Positions 50,050 through 58,969 of a stretch of DNA of 63,264 nucleotides are shown piece by piece (position 1 is the stretch's first letter; each line of letters starts with the position of its first letter). Source of the DNA: Achromobacter ruhlandii (GTDB taxonomy: Bacteria; Pseudomonadota; Gammaproteobacteria; Burkholderiales; Burkholderiaceae_B); assembly GCF_902859695.1 (NCBI RefSeq), contig NZ_CADIJL010000034.1, forward strand, positions 1 through 63,264, written 5' to 3'. A program made the translations under genes and the position numbers. The notes under the pieces were generated by a model. It saw nothing but the letters and a program-made list of their open reading frames with translations, searched no databases and was not told the DNA's origin.

Positions 50050-50856
50050 ATGGAAGAGACAACCCAAGTGACCACGCAGGATGCGCCGCGCGACTGGGCG
50101 GCGCTGGTCGATGACCTGAACCGCCTGCTGCGGCTCAAGACCACGGTCATCGGCATGAAGCTGTACGAGGACGAGGCGGCGCTGGCCGGCGTGAAGGGGC
50201 TGCGCCGGCCCAAGGCCACCCATACCACCGACCAGATCGTCGGCATGGCGGCGCGGCTGGGCTGGACCGTTGGCATCACCGGCGACGACCTGGTCGGCGC
50301 GCAGTGCCGCGCGGTGATCGGCCTGGGGCCGCAGGACGAGGCCTGGCGCAGCGGCAAGGAGTACGTCGGCGTGTGGCACGCCACCGAGGCCGACGCCCGC
50401 GCCCGCCAGGGGGCCCTGTCCTGCGTGCCGGCGGGCAGGTACCGGGCGATGGTGGTGTCGCCGCTGGCCTCGGGCCGGCTCGATCCGCCCGACATCTGCC
50501 TGATCTATGCGACGCCCGGGCAGATGATCATCCTGGTCAATGGCCTGCAGTGGAAAAACTACCGGCGCTTCGACTGGAGCGTGGTGGGCGAGACCGCCTG
50601 TGCCGACTCCTGGGGGCGGGCGCTGGCCACCGGCGAGCCCAGCCTGTCCTTGCCCTGTTATGCCGAGCGCCGCTACGGCGGCGTGCCGGACGAGGAAATG
50701 CTGATGGCGTTGCCGCCGCGCTACCTGCCCATGGCGATCGAAGGGATGAAGGCGCTGTCGGCCAATGGCCTGCGTTATCCCATCCCGCCATACGGCATCC
50801 AGAACGACGTGCGCGCCGGCATGGGCGTGAGCTACGCGCAGCCGCCGCGCGCCTGA
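50050..50856 (+). CDS. DUF169 family protein
   Basis: 268 residues. DUF169 features visible: LLRLKTTVIGMKLYEDEAALAGVKGLRRP at the N-terminus, GAQCRAVIGLGP, PDICLIYATPGQMIILVNGLQW, and CADSWGRALATGEPSLSLPCYAERRYGG with conserved Cys pairs. The fold is known from uncharacterised archaeal and bacterial proteins; no activity can be assigned. AGGAC precedes ATG 50050. It converges on a LysR gene. No membrane or secretion signal. Confidence 0.78.
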   Translation: MEETTQVTTQDAPRDWAALVDDLNRLLRLKTTVIGMKLYEDEAALAGVKGLRRPKATHTTDQIVGMAARLGWTVGITGDDLVGAQCRAVIGLGPQDEAWRSGKEYVGVWHATEADARARQGALSCVPAGRYRAMVVSPLASGRLDPPDICLIYATPGQMIILVNGLQWKNYRRFDWSVVGETACADSWGRALATGEPSLSLPCYAERRYGGVPDEEMLMALPPRYLPMAIEGMKALSANGLRYPIPPYGIQNDVRAGMGVSYAQPPRA

Positions 50857-50985
50857 GGCGGGCGGGCCCGGGATCGCGCGCTTTCGATGGTCGGCGCCGA
50901 GGTGGGCGGGGCAGTCGCCGGCGCGCGCGTCGGTGCGCCGCCGGGCGCTGTAGGCGGGCGCTTGTCGCCGATAAGGCGCGCCGGC

Positions 50986-51888
50986 TCAGTCCCCCGCCAG
51001 CGCCGCCGCCAGCGTGCGCGCCGCCGGGCCCAGCGGCTGGTCGATGCGATGCGCCAGGTAGACCTCCGTGGCCACCTGGCTGCCGCGCCCCAGGCTGCCG
51101 GTGGGCAGGCGCAGCAGCCGGCCTTCGGCCAGGTCGCGCGCCACCAGCCACAGCGGCAGGCGGCCCCAGCCAAGGCCTGCCAGGATCAGCGCATGCTTGG
51201 TGTCCTGGCCGCTGACGCGGCAGGTCTGCGGCGACAGCACCGCGAAGTCGCGGCCGGCGCTGAGCGTGGACGGATCGATCTGCACCATCTGGAGGTGATC
51301 GGCCAGATCGGGCGCGCTCAGCGCCGCGCCGTCGGCTACGCGCGCGGCCAGGGGATGGCTGGCGCCGACCACCGCCACCATCTGCACCGACGACAGCGCC
51401 TGCATGGCGATGCGCGGATGGCGGAAATGTTCGCCGGCGATGATGCCCAACTGGTGGCTGCCATCGAGCAGCGCGGCGATCGGTCCGCCCAGCGGCAGCA
51501 CCGCGACGCGCGTGGCGACCGACGGATAGGCCGCCCGCAGGCGGTTCAGCGCGGCGCCGACCTGGGCGATCGGATACAGGGTGTCCACCGCCAGCGACAG
51601 TTCCAGCTCGACCCCTTCGCCCAATCCCTGGGCGCGGGCCCGCATGGCGTCGACCCGCAGCAGGATGTCGCGCGCATTGGCCAGCAGCGCCTGGCCTTCC
51701 GGCGTCATGACAGGGCGGTGGCCGCCCCGGTCGAACAGCTTCACGCCCAGCTGCGTTTCCATGTTGGCGATGGCATGGCTGACGGCCGACTGCACCCGCG
51801 CCAGCTGGCGAGCGGCGGCGCGGAAACTGCCGGTGTCGGCCACGGCCGCGAACACGCGTAGCTGGTCCAGGGTGAGGGCGTCTATCAT
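50986..51888 (-). CDS. LysR family transcriptional regulator
   Basis: 300 residues. HTH at the N-terminus (LTLDQLRVFAAVADTGSFRAAARQLARVQSAVSHAIANMETQLGVKLFDRGG). The ligand-binding domain has the LysR layout. It diverges from the MFS gene at 51996 across 107 bases containing paired GATCGGTTCC-type repeats, so it is the likely regulator of that transporter. Confidence 0.9.
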   Translation of the reverse strand: MIDALTLDQLRVFAAVADTGSFRAAARQLARVQSAVSHAIANMETQLGVKLFDRGGHRPVMTPEGQALLANARDILLRVDAMRARAQGLGEGVELELSLAVDTLYPIAQVGAALNRLRAAYPSVATRVAVLPLGGPIAALLDGSHQLGIIAGEHFRHPRIAMQALSSVQMVAVVGASHPLAARVADGAALSAPDLADHLQMVQIDPSTLSAGRDFAVLSPQTCRVSGQDTKHALILAGLGWGRLPLWLVARDLAEGRLLRLPTGSLGRGSQVATEVYLAHRIDQPLGPAARTLAAALAGD

Positions 51889-51912
51889 CGTGCGTCCTGA
51901 TCTATTTTCAAG

Positions 51913-51954
51913 ATCGGTTCCATCAAAAGATTATCACTTATCAGAATCGGTTCC
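51913..51954. repeat. direct repeats in the LysR/MFS divergent promoter
   Basis: ATCGGTTCC occurs at 51913-51921 and 51946-51954, 33 bases apart (three helical turns). Between them GATT-N12-AATC forms a small inverted repeat (51929-51948). These may be binding sites for the divergent LysR regulator. Confidence 0.45.
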
Positions 51955-51995
51955 GGCCGGCATGCTGGCGGCATTGCAAGCGAGGAGAGGCACGG

Positions 51996-53204
51996 ATGGA
52001 CAAGATGGAGGGCGCGGCGCGGGCCGGCCAGCCGGCGGCGACCCGTTGGGGGGCGGTGCTGGCGATCGTAGGCGCCGGCGTGGTGGCGTCGTTGCAGGTC
52101 GGCAAGGTGATTATCGCGGCGCCCTTGCTGCGGCGCGACCTGGGGCTGGACCTGGCGTCGATCGGCACGCTGACGGCGGTGTTCTCGATCCTGGGCGTGC
52201 TGGGCGGCATCGCGGCGGGCGGCGTGATCGCGCGTTTCGGCGCGCGCCGCATGCTGCTGTCGGGCCTGGCGACGGTCGCGGCAGGCACGGCGGCGGGCGC
52301 GCTGGCGCCAGGTTATGCCGTGCTGCTGGCCTCGCGCGTGGTCGAGGGCCTGGGGTTCCTGCTGATCACGGTGGCCGGTCCGGCGGCCTTGCAGCGCCTG
52401 GTGTTGCCCGCCAGCCGCGACCTGGCCTTCGCGCTGTGGAGCTGCTACATGCCGGCGGGCATGGCGATCGCGATGCTGGCCTCGCAGGCCTTCGGCGACT
52501 GGCACGCCTACTGGTGGTGCGCCGGCGCGGCCGCCGTGATCGCGCTGGCCTGCGTCGCCGCGCTGGCGCCGCCCACGCCCGCCGGCGCCGGCCTGTCCTG
52601 GCGCGGGCTGCGGCAGGACACCACCGATACGCTGGGCGCGGCCGGCCCGATGCTGCTGGCGGCTTCGTTCACGCTCTACAGCCTGATGTTCTTCGCGCTG
52701 TTCACCTTCCTGCCGGTGCTGCTGATGGACAAGCTCGGCCTGCCGCTGGCCACCGCCGGGCTGTACAGCGCGGCCGCCAGCGCCGCCAACATCATCGGCA
52801 ACCTGGGCGCCGGCGTGCTGTTGTCGCGCGGCTGGCGGCGCTCGACCCTGATCGCCTGCGCCAGCGTGGCGATGGGCGGGGTGGCGCTGCTGATTTTCCG
52901 CTCGGTGTTCCCGGCGATGCCGACCTTCCTGCTGTGCGTGCTGTTCTCGGCCGTGGGCGGCCTGATCCCGGCGACGCTGCTGGGCACCGCGCCGCGGGTG
53001 GCGCCGCGGCCCGCGCTGACGGCGGCCACGGTCGGCCTGGTGATGATGGGCAGCAACCTGGGGCAGGTGATCGGGCCGGTGACGGTGGGCGGGGTGATCG
53101 ACCGCTATGGCTGGGCGCAGGCCTCGCTGGTGGTGGCGGCGGCGGCGCTGGGCGGCGTGGCCATCGCCTGGCGCCTGCGGCGGCTGCACGGCGCCCGCTT
53201 GTAA
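51996..53204 (+). CDS. MFS transporter (CynX/NimT-like)
   Basis: 402 residues with about 12 hydrophobic segments, starting AVLAIVGAGVVASLQVGKVIIA. The loop after segments 2-3 has GGVIARFGARRMLLSG, the MFS GxxxDRxGRR-like motif, and TM regions are rich in Gly. Function: secondary transport of a small substrate or drug; the precise substrate is unknown. It is controlled presumably by the divergent LysR gene. ATG 51996 is preceded by GAGG. Confidence 0.88.
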   Translation: MDKMEGAARAGQPAATRWGAVLAIVGAGVVASLQVGKVIIAAPLLRRDLGLDLASIGTLTAVFSILGVLGGIAAGGVIARFGARRMLLSGLATVAAGTAAGALAPGYAVLLASRVVEGLGFLLITVAGPAALQRLVLPASRDLAFALWSCYMPAGMAIAMLASQAFGDWHAYWWCAGAAAVIALACVAALAPPTPAGAGLSWRGLRQDTTDTLGAAGPMLLAASFTLYSLMFFALFTFLPVLLMDKLGLPLATAGLYSAAASAANIIGNLGAGVLLSRGWRRSTLIACASVAMGGVALLIFRSVFPAMPTFLLCVLFSAVGGLIPATLLGTAPRVAPRPALTAATVGLVMMGSNLGQVIGPVTVGGVIDRYGWAQASLVVAAAALGGVAIAWRLRRLHGARL

Positions 53205-53288
53205 GGGCGGGATCCGGCCGCGGCGCGCCGATGCGGCGGCTGTCATGCGAACGGCCTATCATGGGGCATTGTTCCCGCTGGAGTCTCC

Positions 53289-53957
53289 ATGCCTACGCCC
53301 GCCCCGCGCCTGGTCATCTTCGATTGCGATGGCGTCCTGATCGATAGCGAAATCATCGCGGCCCGCGCCCAGTCGCGCGCGCTGGCCGAACACGGCATCG
53401 CCATCACGCCGCAGGAAGCGGCGCGGCGATTCGCCGGCATTCCCGACGCCGATATGTGGCAGATCCTGCAGGACGAGAACGCGCGCGCCTTGCCGGCGGA
53501 TTTTCCGCGCCAGTACGCCGACCGGCTGCAGGACACCTTCCGCCAGGAGCTGCGCGCCTTGCCCGGGGTGCGCGAGACCCTGGCCGCCCTGCGCCAGCGC
53601 GGCATGGCGTATTGCGTGGCCTCCAGCAGCACGCCGCCCAAGCTGGAGGCGGCGCTCAAACTGGTCGGGCTGTGGGAGGAATTCGCGCCCAACGTATTCA
53701 GCACCGCGCAGGTGTCGCATGGCAAGCCGGCGCCGGACGTGTTCCTGTTCGCCGCGCGGCAGATGCGCACCGCGATCCTGGAGTGCGTGGTGGTCGAGGA
53801 CAGCGTGCCCGGCGTGCGCGCCGCCCGCGCCGCGCGCATGCGCGCGGTGGGCTACATCGGCGCCTCGCACAACGGGCCGGACCAGCGCAAGCGCCTGCTG
53901 GACGAAGGCGCGTTCGAGGTCATCGACGACCTGCGGCGGCTGTCGGAGATCATCTAG
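53289..53957 (+). CDS. HAD superfamily hydrolase (subfamily IA)
   Basis: 222 residues. Catalytic motif I is intact: FDCDGVLIDSE with Asp12 (nucleophile) and Asp14. Motif II is VASSSTPPKLEAAL (Ser/Thr), motif III Lys in HGKPAPDVFLFAA, and motif IV VVVEDSVPGVRAARAA with the paired acidic residues. The helical cap lies between motifs I and II. It resembles beta-phosphoglucomutase or phosphoglycolate phosphatase-like enzymes; the substrate cannot be told. GGAG precedes ATG 53289. Next gene is convergent. Confidence 0.88.
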   Translation: MPTPAPRLVIFDCDGVLIDSEIIAARAQSRALAEHGIAITPQEAARRFAGIPDADMWQILQDENARALPADFPRQYADRLQDTFRQELRALPGVRETLAALRQRGMAYCVASSSTPPKLEAALKLVGLWEEFAPNVFSTAQVSHGKPAPDVFLFAARQMRTAILECVVVEDSVPGVRAARAARMRAVGYIGASHNGPDQRKRLLDEGAFEVIDDLRRLSEII

Positions 53958-54025
53958 CCGCGGTCGTGCGCGCGCCGCCATGGCATTGCCACCGGCGCGC
54001 GTCGGCGAGGGCGGCGGATCATGCG

Positions 54026-54409
54026 TCAGCGGCTCTTGGCTATCACGCCGGTCATGTATTCATTCAGGTCGCGGAAATCCTTGACCGTCCAGGCGTGCGG
54101 CGGCACCTTCACGCCGTTTTCGCGCAAGGTCCTGGGAATCAGGTCGACGTTGGGACGCAGGATCACCGAGGACACGATGACGCCCGGATAGTCGATCAGC
54201 CGCTTCCTGAAGGCGGCGGTGGTCAGATCCGGGGTGGGCGGGTTGCTTTTCCTGGCCAGCGGCCCGCTTCCCTTGATGTCCGCGCCATGGCACATGGCGC
54301 AGCGTTGCTGGAACAGATTCCTGCCGTTGATGTTCTCGGCATGGGAAGGCGAAGTTTGAACCAGCGCGGAAAATCCCAGCGCGGCCAGGGCAATCGTTGT
54401 TGTTTTCAT
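54026..54409 (-). CDS. c-type cytochrome, monoheme
   Basis: 127 residues from ATG 54409. A signal peptide (MKTTTIALAALGFSALVQTSPSHA, cut near residue 24) directs it to the periplasm. The heme site CAMCH is at Cys37, Cys40, His41; likely axial Met comes from the later YMTGVI segment. Size and GADIKGSGPLARK pattern resemble small monoheme cytochromes that accept electrons from periplasmic dehydrogenases. It lies alone between a HAD gene and an EamA transporter. The longer in-frame start at 54499 would remove the signal from the N-terminus, so it is rejected. Confidence 0.82.
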   Translation of the reverse strand: MKTTTIALAALGFSALVQTSPSHAENINGRNLFQQRCAMCHGADIKGSGPLARKSNPPTPDLTTAAFRKRLIDYPGVIVSSVILRPNVDLIPRTLRENGVKVPPHAWTVKDFRDLNEYMTGVIAKSR

Positions 54410-54592
54410 GAAGGCGTGTGGTATCGATCTGCGTCCCGCTCGGCCGGCCCGGCGGCGCCAGGCCATGGTCCCGATCCGGGTGATGGCATCCAGGTCCATC
54501 CAGGTCCTGGATCGCGCAAAAAAAAGCGCCTCGCATTCTAGGGCCTGGCGGCCTTGTCCGCTTGCCGGCGCGCGCTTGAGCGCCGACGCCGT

Positions 54593-55558
54593 CTATGCGG
54601 GCAGCGGCTCGGGCTTGACCCGCACCGCGCTGAGCACGCCGATCATCAGCAGGGCGATGCCGGCCAGCGTCAACGGCTGCGGCATGCTGCCGCGCAGAAT
54701 GAAGGCGTAGGCCAGCGCCGCCAGCGTCTCGAACACGATCAACTGCCCGGCCAGCGCGGTCGGCAGGCGCTGGCTGGCTTCGTTCCAGCACAGCGTGCCC
54801 AGCCACGAGGCGAACAGGCCGATGAGGATCATCAGGCCCAGGAACACCTGCGGGCGCGGCCCCAGCGGCATATCGAAACCGCTGCCGGTGGCGGCCATGC
54901 CGCCCCACAGCAGGCCGTAGCCGGCCAGCGCCAGCGGCAGGGTGGCCACGCCCTGGGCGGTGGCCCAGGTGCGCGGACTGCGGCCCGGATGGTCGCGCAG
55001 CCAATCGGCGTTGCGCAGCGGATACCAGGTCCAGCACGCCACGGCGCCCAGCGCCAGCACGGCGCCGATGGCGTAGCGCGACAGGTCGGCGTCGGCCTCC
55101 TGGCGCAGCGCCTGCAATTCGACCTGGTTGACGCAGGCGATGCCCAGCGCGATCAGCGCCAGCGAGGGCGCCAGCCGCTTCCAGGGCAGGCGGCCGTCGC
55201 GGCGCGCGTTGCGCAGGTTGGCGCAGATGGCGATCACCACCGGCAGCGTGCCGATGATCATGGTGGGCACCGGGCCGCCGGCGCGTTGGATGGCGCTGGC
55301 CAGGCACAGGTAGTACAGCAGGTTGCCGATGGCGGCCAGCTTCAGGGCCTCGATCCAGTCGGCGCGGCTGAGCTGGCGCAGCGCCTTGCGGTCGAGCCAG
55401 GCCAGCGGGATGGCGATCAGGCCGAAAGCCAGATAGCGCGCCACCGATTGCAGGGCGGCGGGGTATTCCGGCAGCAGCAGCGGGCCGACGAACACCAGCC
55501 CCCACATCAGTCCGGCCGCCAGCGCGTACAAGGTTCCTGCCCACATGAAGATTCCCAA
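54593..55558 (-). CDS. EamA/DMT family transporter
   Basis: 321 residues with ten hydrophobic segments in two five-segment halves, as in drug/metabolite transporters. Starts FMWAGTLYALAAGLMWGLVFVGPLLL, the usual EamA opening. The second half begins near residue 170 with GAVLALGAVACWTWYPL. Likely exports an amino acid or other small molecule; the substrate is unknown. It follows the AraC gene on the same strand by 116 bases and is probably under its control. Confidence 0.88.
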   Translation of the reverse strand: MGIFMWAGTLYALAAGLMWGLVFVGPLLLPEYPAALQSVARYLAFGLIAIPLAWLDRKALRQLSRADWIEALKLAAIGNLLYYLCLASAIQRAGGPVPTMIIGTLPVVIAICANLRNARRDGRLPWKRLAPSLALIALGIACVNQVELQALRQEADADLSRYAIGAVLALGAVACWTWYPLRNADWLRDHPGRSPRTWATAQGVATLPLALAGYGLLWGGMAATGSGFDMPLGPRPQVFLGLMILIGLFASWLGTLCWNEASQRLPTALAGQLIVFETLAALAYAFILRGSMPQPLTLAGIALLMIGVLSAVRVKPEPLPA

Positions 55559-55674
55559 CGGGTATTTGATAGACGGGGCAGTCTAGCGGCGGCCGGGGCG
55601 GCCGGTCTTGTACCAGATTGCTGCGGGCCGCCAGCCCGGCGCGGCAGCCGATTCGCGGCCCGGCGCCGGGCGGC

Positions 55675-56565
55675 TCAGGCGCGCACCTGCCTCTGGTAGC
55701 GGGCGGGCGTGACGCCGTAGCGGCGGGTGAAGGCGCGGGTCAGGTGGGCCTGGTCGGTCAGGCCGGCGGCCAGCGCGGCCTGGGCGGGCGGCTCGCCGGC
55801 GGCCAGCAGGCGCTTGGCCTCGAACAGGCGCAGCGCCATCAGCGTCTGCTGCGGCGTGGCGTGGTACTGGGCCTGGAAGCTGCGCAGGAAGTGGAACGGA
55901 CTGAGGCCAGCCACGGCGGCCAGCTCCTCCAGCGTCAGGCGGCGCGCCAGATTGGCGCGCAGATAGTCGATGACCGGCGCGAAGCGCGGCGCGCCTTCGG
56001 GCCGCGGCGGCGCCGGCACGCGCGCATGGCGGCGGAACTCGGCCAGCAACGCGTGCAGCGCGCTGTCGAACGCCAGCGGTTCGCGCGCGCCCCACAGGGC
56101 GTCGAGCAGGGCGGTGACGCGCTGCGCGCTGGCGGCGTCATGGCCCACCGCGCAATCGAACCACCAGCCGGCCTCGCCGGCCACTTCGGCGACCACGTCC
56201 GGGTCGATATAGGCCATGCGATAGCGCCAGCCGCCCGCGGTCTCGGCGCGGCCGGTGTGCAGTTCGTCCGGGTTCATCAGCACCACCGAGCCGGGCGGCG
56301 CCAGATGTTCGGCGCCGCGGTAGCGGAAGCGCTCCACGCCAGTTTCGATGGCGCCCAGGCCATAGGCCTCGTGGGTGTGCGGCTCGAAGGCGTGGCGAAT
56401 GATGTGGGCGCGGTACAGCTCGATGCCGGGGCGGTGCGCCGGGCGGCGGAATTCGGCGCGGTCGTTGGGATGGTCGAAGGCCTGCGGCACCCCCGCGAGC
56501 GGCGGCTCGGGGCGCGCGTCGGAGGCGGCGGGCAGGCCGCCGGCGGAGGGCTGGAGGGAGGCCAT
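55675..56565 (-). CDS. AraC family transcriptional regulator
   Basis: 296 residues. The N-terminal cupin-like sensing domain (about 50-150; EPHTHEAYGLGAIETGVERF, LAPPGSVVLMNPDELHTG) is followed by two HTH units at about 200-290 (LTLEELAAVAGLSPFHFLRSFQAQYHATPQQTLMALRLFEAKRLL and AALAAGLTDQAHLTRAFTRRYGVTPARYQ). Cupin plus AraC, next to an exporter, is a common arrangement for a self-regulating efflux pair. Start ATG 56565. Confidence 0.9.
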   Translation of the reverse strand: MASLQPSAGGLPAASDARPEPPLAGVPQAFDHPNDRAEFRRPAHRPGIELYRAHIIRHAFEPHTHEAYGLGAIETGVERFRYRGAEHLAPPGSVVLMNPDELHTGRAETAGGWRYRMAYIDPDVVAEVAGEAGWWFDCAVGHDAASAQRVTALLDALWGAREPLAFDSALHALLAEFRRHARVPAPPRPEGAPRFAPVIDYLRANLARRLTLEELAAVAGLSPFHFLRSFQAQYHATPQQTLMALRLFEAKRLLAAGEPPAQAALAAGLTDQAHLTRAFTRRYGVTPARYQRQVRA

Positions 56566-56670
56566 GGCGGGATTTAAGCACGTCCGGCGCCGGCGTGTCC
56601 GGCGGCGTGGGGGCCTGCCGGGCGGGCGCGGCGCGCGGCCGCCGGGATGGGGGAGGGGGCGCGGCGGCGC

Positions 56671-57963
56671 TCAGTCCGCCGCCGGCAGCCCCCGCGCCCG
56701 GGCCAGCAGCATCTCGCGTTCACGCGCGTTGCGCGTCATGGCGGCGGCGCGTTCGAATTCCGTGCGCGCCTCGGCGTGGCGCCCGAGCTTGGCCAGCAGG
56801 TCGCCGCGCACGCTGGGCAGCCAGTGGTAGTTGGCCAGCGCTGGATCGCGCGCCAGTTCGTCGGCCAGGTCCAGCCCGGCCTGCGGGCCGAAGGCCATGC
56901 CCACGGCGACGGCGCGGTTCAGTTCCACCACCGGCGACGGCATGGCCTGCGCCAGCGCGTCGTACAGCGCCACGATGCGCGCCCAGTCGGTCTCTTCCGG
57001 CCGGCGCGCACGCGCGTGGCAGGCCGCCAGCCCCGCCTGCAGCGCATACGGCCCGCTGGCCCCGCCCAGGCTTTCGGCGCGTTCCAGCGCGGCCAGGCCG
57101 CGGCGGATCAGCAGGGTGTCCCAGCGGCCGCGGTCCTGCTCCAGCAGCAGCACCGGCCGGCCCTGGGCGTCGCTGCGGGCGTGCAGCCGCGAGGCCTGCA
57201 GTTCCATCAGCGCCACCAGCCCATGCACCTCGCTGTCGCCGGGCGTCAATTCAGCCAGGATGCGGCCCAGCCGCAGCGCTTCGTCGCACAGCGCCGGCCG
57301 CATCCAGTCCTCGCCCGAGGTGGCGGCGTAGCCTTCGTTGAAGATCAGGTAGATCACTTCCAGCACCGAGGCCAGGCGCTGCGTCCGTTCCCGCGGCCCG
57401 GGCACTTCGAAGGGTACGCGCGCCGCCGACAGGCTGCGCTTGGCCCGCACGATGCGCTGGGCGATGGTGGACTCCGAGGCCAGGAAGGCGCGCGCGATCT
57501 CGGCGGTGGACAGCCCGCCCAGCAGCCTGAGCGTCAGCGCCACGCGCGCCTCGGTCGAGAGCAGCGGATGGCAGGCGGTGAACACCAGCCGCAGCAGGTC
57601 GTCGCCGATGTCGTCCTGGCGCGCGGCATCCAGCGCCTCGACGAAATCGGGTTCGACGTCGGCCTGCAGCGCCTCCAGTTCGTGGCCGATCTGCTCGTGC
57701 TTGCGGCGGTGGATGGCGTCCAGCCGCAAGCGGTCGCGGGCGCGGTTCTTGGCGGTGGTCATGAGCCAGGCTCCCGGGTTGTCCGGCACGCCGGTGGCCG
57801 GCCAGCGCTCCAGCGCGGCCACCAGCGCGTCCTGGGCCAGTTCCTCGGCCAGGCCGACATCGCGCACCAGGCGCGCGACGCCGGCAATGACGCTGGCGGC
57901 CTCGATGCGCCAGACGGCCTCGATGGCGCGGTGGGTTGCCGCCGATCCGGCCGGGGCGGTCAT
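56671..57963 (-). CDS. ECF42-type RNA polymerase sigma factor with C-terminal TPR-like domain
   Basis: 430 residues, much longer than a plain ECF sigma factor. Sigma region 2 and 4 motifs: LVRDVGLAEELAQDALVAALERW (region 2) and LRLLGGLSTAEIARAFLASESTIAQRIVRAKRSL (region 4). The C-terminal 250 residues are helical and include GYAATSGEDWMRPALCDEALRLGRILAEL, DUF6596/TPR-like, the mark of ECF42. ECF42 factors are associated with DGPF/YciI proteins; two lie just upstream on the same strand, along with a glyoxalase-fold gene that overlaps by 4 bases. A TGTCGA-N17-CGTC promoter lies upstream of the DGPF gene. The signal it answers to is unknown. Confidence 0.9.
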   Translation of the reverse strand: MTAPAGSAATHRAIEAVWRIEAASVIAGVARLVRDVGLAEELAQDALVAALERWPATGVPDNPGAWLMTTAKNRARDRLRLDAIHRRKHEQIGHELEALQADVEPDFVEALDAARQDDIGDDLLRLVFTACHPLLSTEARVALTLRLLGGLSTAEIARAFLASESTIAQRIVRAKRSLSAARVPFEVPGPRERTQRLASVLEVIYLIFNEGYAATSGEDWMRPALCDEALRLGRILAELTPGDSEVHGLVALMELQASRLHARSDAQGRPVLLLEQDRGRWDTLLIRRGLAALERAESLGGASGPYALQAGLAACHARARRPEETDWARIVALYDALAQAMPSPVVELNRAVAVGMAFGPQAGLDLADELARDPALANYHWLPSVRGDLLAKLGRHAEARTEFERAAAMTRNAREREMLLARARGLPAAD

Positions 57964-58367
57964 GCCTGCGGTGTGGCGCCGGGTTCCATGTAGAACACTT
58001 CCCAGATGTGGCCATCCAGGTCATCGAAGCCGTGTCCGTACATGAACCCGTGGTCCTGCGGCGGGCGCGGCGCCGTGCCGCCGGCCGCCTTGGCGCGCGC
58101 GACCAGGTCGTCGACTTCGGCGCGGCTTTCGCAGGACAGCGCGATCAGGGCTTCGGTGCCGCCTTTGGCGTCGACGACGGGCTTGTTGGTGAAGCCCTGG
58201 AAAAAGTCCTTCACCAGCAGCATGACGTAGATGTTGTCGCCGACCACCATGCAGGCGCCCTGGTCATTGGTGAATTGCGGATTGAAGCTGAACCCCAGGC
58301 TCCTGAAGAATGCCTGCGATTTCGCCATGTCGGCGATGGGAAGGTTGACGAAGATCTGCTTGTGCAT
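57960..58367 (-). CDS. VOC/glyoxalase-fold protein
   Basis: 135 residues. VOC fold: KQIFVNLPIADMAKSQAFFRSLGFSFNPQF at the start and DLDGHIWEVFYMEP at the end, with two paired beta-alpha-beta units. Metal ligands typical of the family cannot be fully placed, and FxGFTNKPVVDAKGGTEALIALSC resembles 3-demethylubiquinone-9 methyltransferase-like VOC proteins. It overlaps the sigma gene start by 4 bases and is thus coexpressed. Function within the ECF42 operon unknown. Confidence 0.85.
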   Translation of the reverse strand: MHKQIFVNLPIADMAKSQAFFRSLGFSFNPQFTNDQGACMVVGDNIYVMLLVKDFFQGFTNKPVVDAKGGTEALIALSCESRAEVDDLVARAKAAGGTAPRPPQDHGFMYGHGFDDLDGHIWEVFYMEPGATPQA

Positions 58368-58409
58368 GATGGGTCTCGCGGCGGGCGTCGTTCAGGGGGA
58401 TGGGGCGGT

Positions 58410-58823
58410 TCACTGGCCGTTGCCGGGCAGGTCGCGGAAACGGTCGATCTCCTGGCCGGGGCCGAAGTCTTCCAGTTCATACATCTGCCGCACCTCGATT
58501 TCGCAGGGCTGGCCGGGGAAGGGGTCGGGAAAGCGCAGCGTCCATTGCAGGGCTTCTTCGCGCGAGCGGGCCTGGATCACCGTGTAGCCGGCGATCAGTT
58601 GCTTGGTGTCGGCGAACGGGCCGTCGATGACCTTGCGCTGTCCCTGCGCGTCGTAGTGCACCCGCCAGCCCTTGGACGACGGCTGCAGGCCGCTGGCGTC
58701 GAGCAGCACGCCGGCCTTGGCCAGGCCTTCATGGTAGGTCGCCATGGCGTCGAGCAGGCTGGCTTCGGGCAGCCTGCCGGATTCGCTGTCGGCGTTGGCG
58801 CGGACGATGATCATGAATCGCAT
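58410..58823 (-). CDS. YciI/DGPF-domain protein, ECF42 target
   Basis: 137 residues from ATG 58823. The family signature VIDGPFADTKQLIAGYTVIQ is present at about residues 65-85, and RFMIIVRANADSES opens the fold. DGPF proteins are the conserved targets of ECF42 sigma factors; function unknown. A promoter matching the ECF42 pattern lies 61 bases upstream of the start. It is followed after 42 bases by the VOC gene, so transcription from this promoter also makes the sigma factor. Confidence 0.87.
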   Translation of the reverse strand: MRFMIIVRANADSESGRLPEASLLDAMATYHEGLAKAGVLLDASGLQPSSKGWRVHYDAQGQRKVIDGPFADTKQLIAGYTVIQARSREEALQWTLRFPDPFPGQPCEIEVRQMYELEDFGPGQEIDRFRDLPGNGQ

Positions 58824-58883
58824 CGGGAATCTCCTGGTATCGATGGCCCCGGCCGCGGGGCGCGGCGGGGTCGGTACTGGCAC

Positions 58884-58910
58884 GACGCATGAGCGGCGCG
58901 TGGATCGACA
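58884..58910 (-). promoter_or_regulatory. predicted ECF42 sigma-dependent promoter
   Basis: Reading the minus strand, TGTCGA (58910-58905) and CGTC (58887-58884) are separated by 17 bases, matching the published ECF42 -35/-10 pattern as I recall it. Lies upstream of the DGPF gene at 58823. Implies autoregulation of the sigma gene at 56671-57963. Confidence 0.7.
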
Positions 58911-58969
58911 TCGGAACGCGCGGTTCAGGGTAAATACCTAGCCCGCCCGCCGGTGGCCACGCCCCGGCG

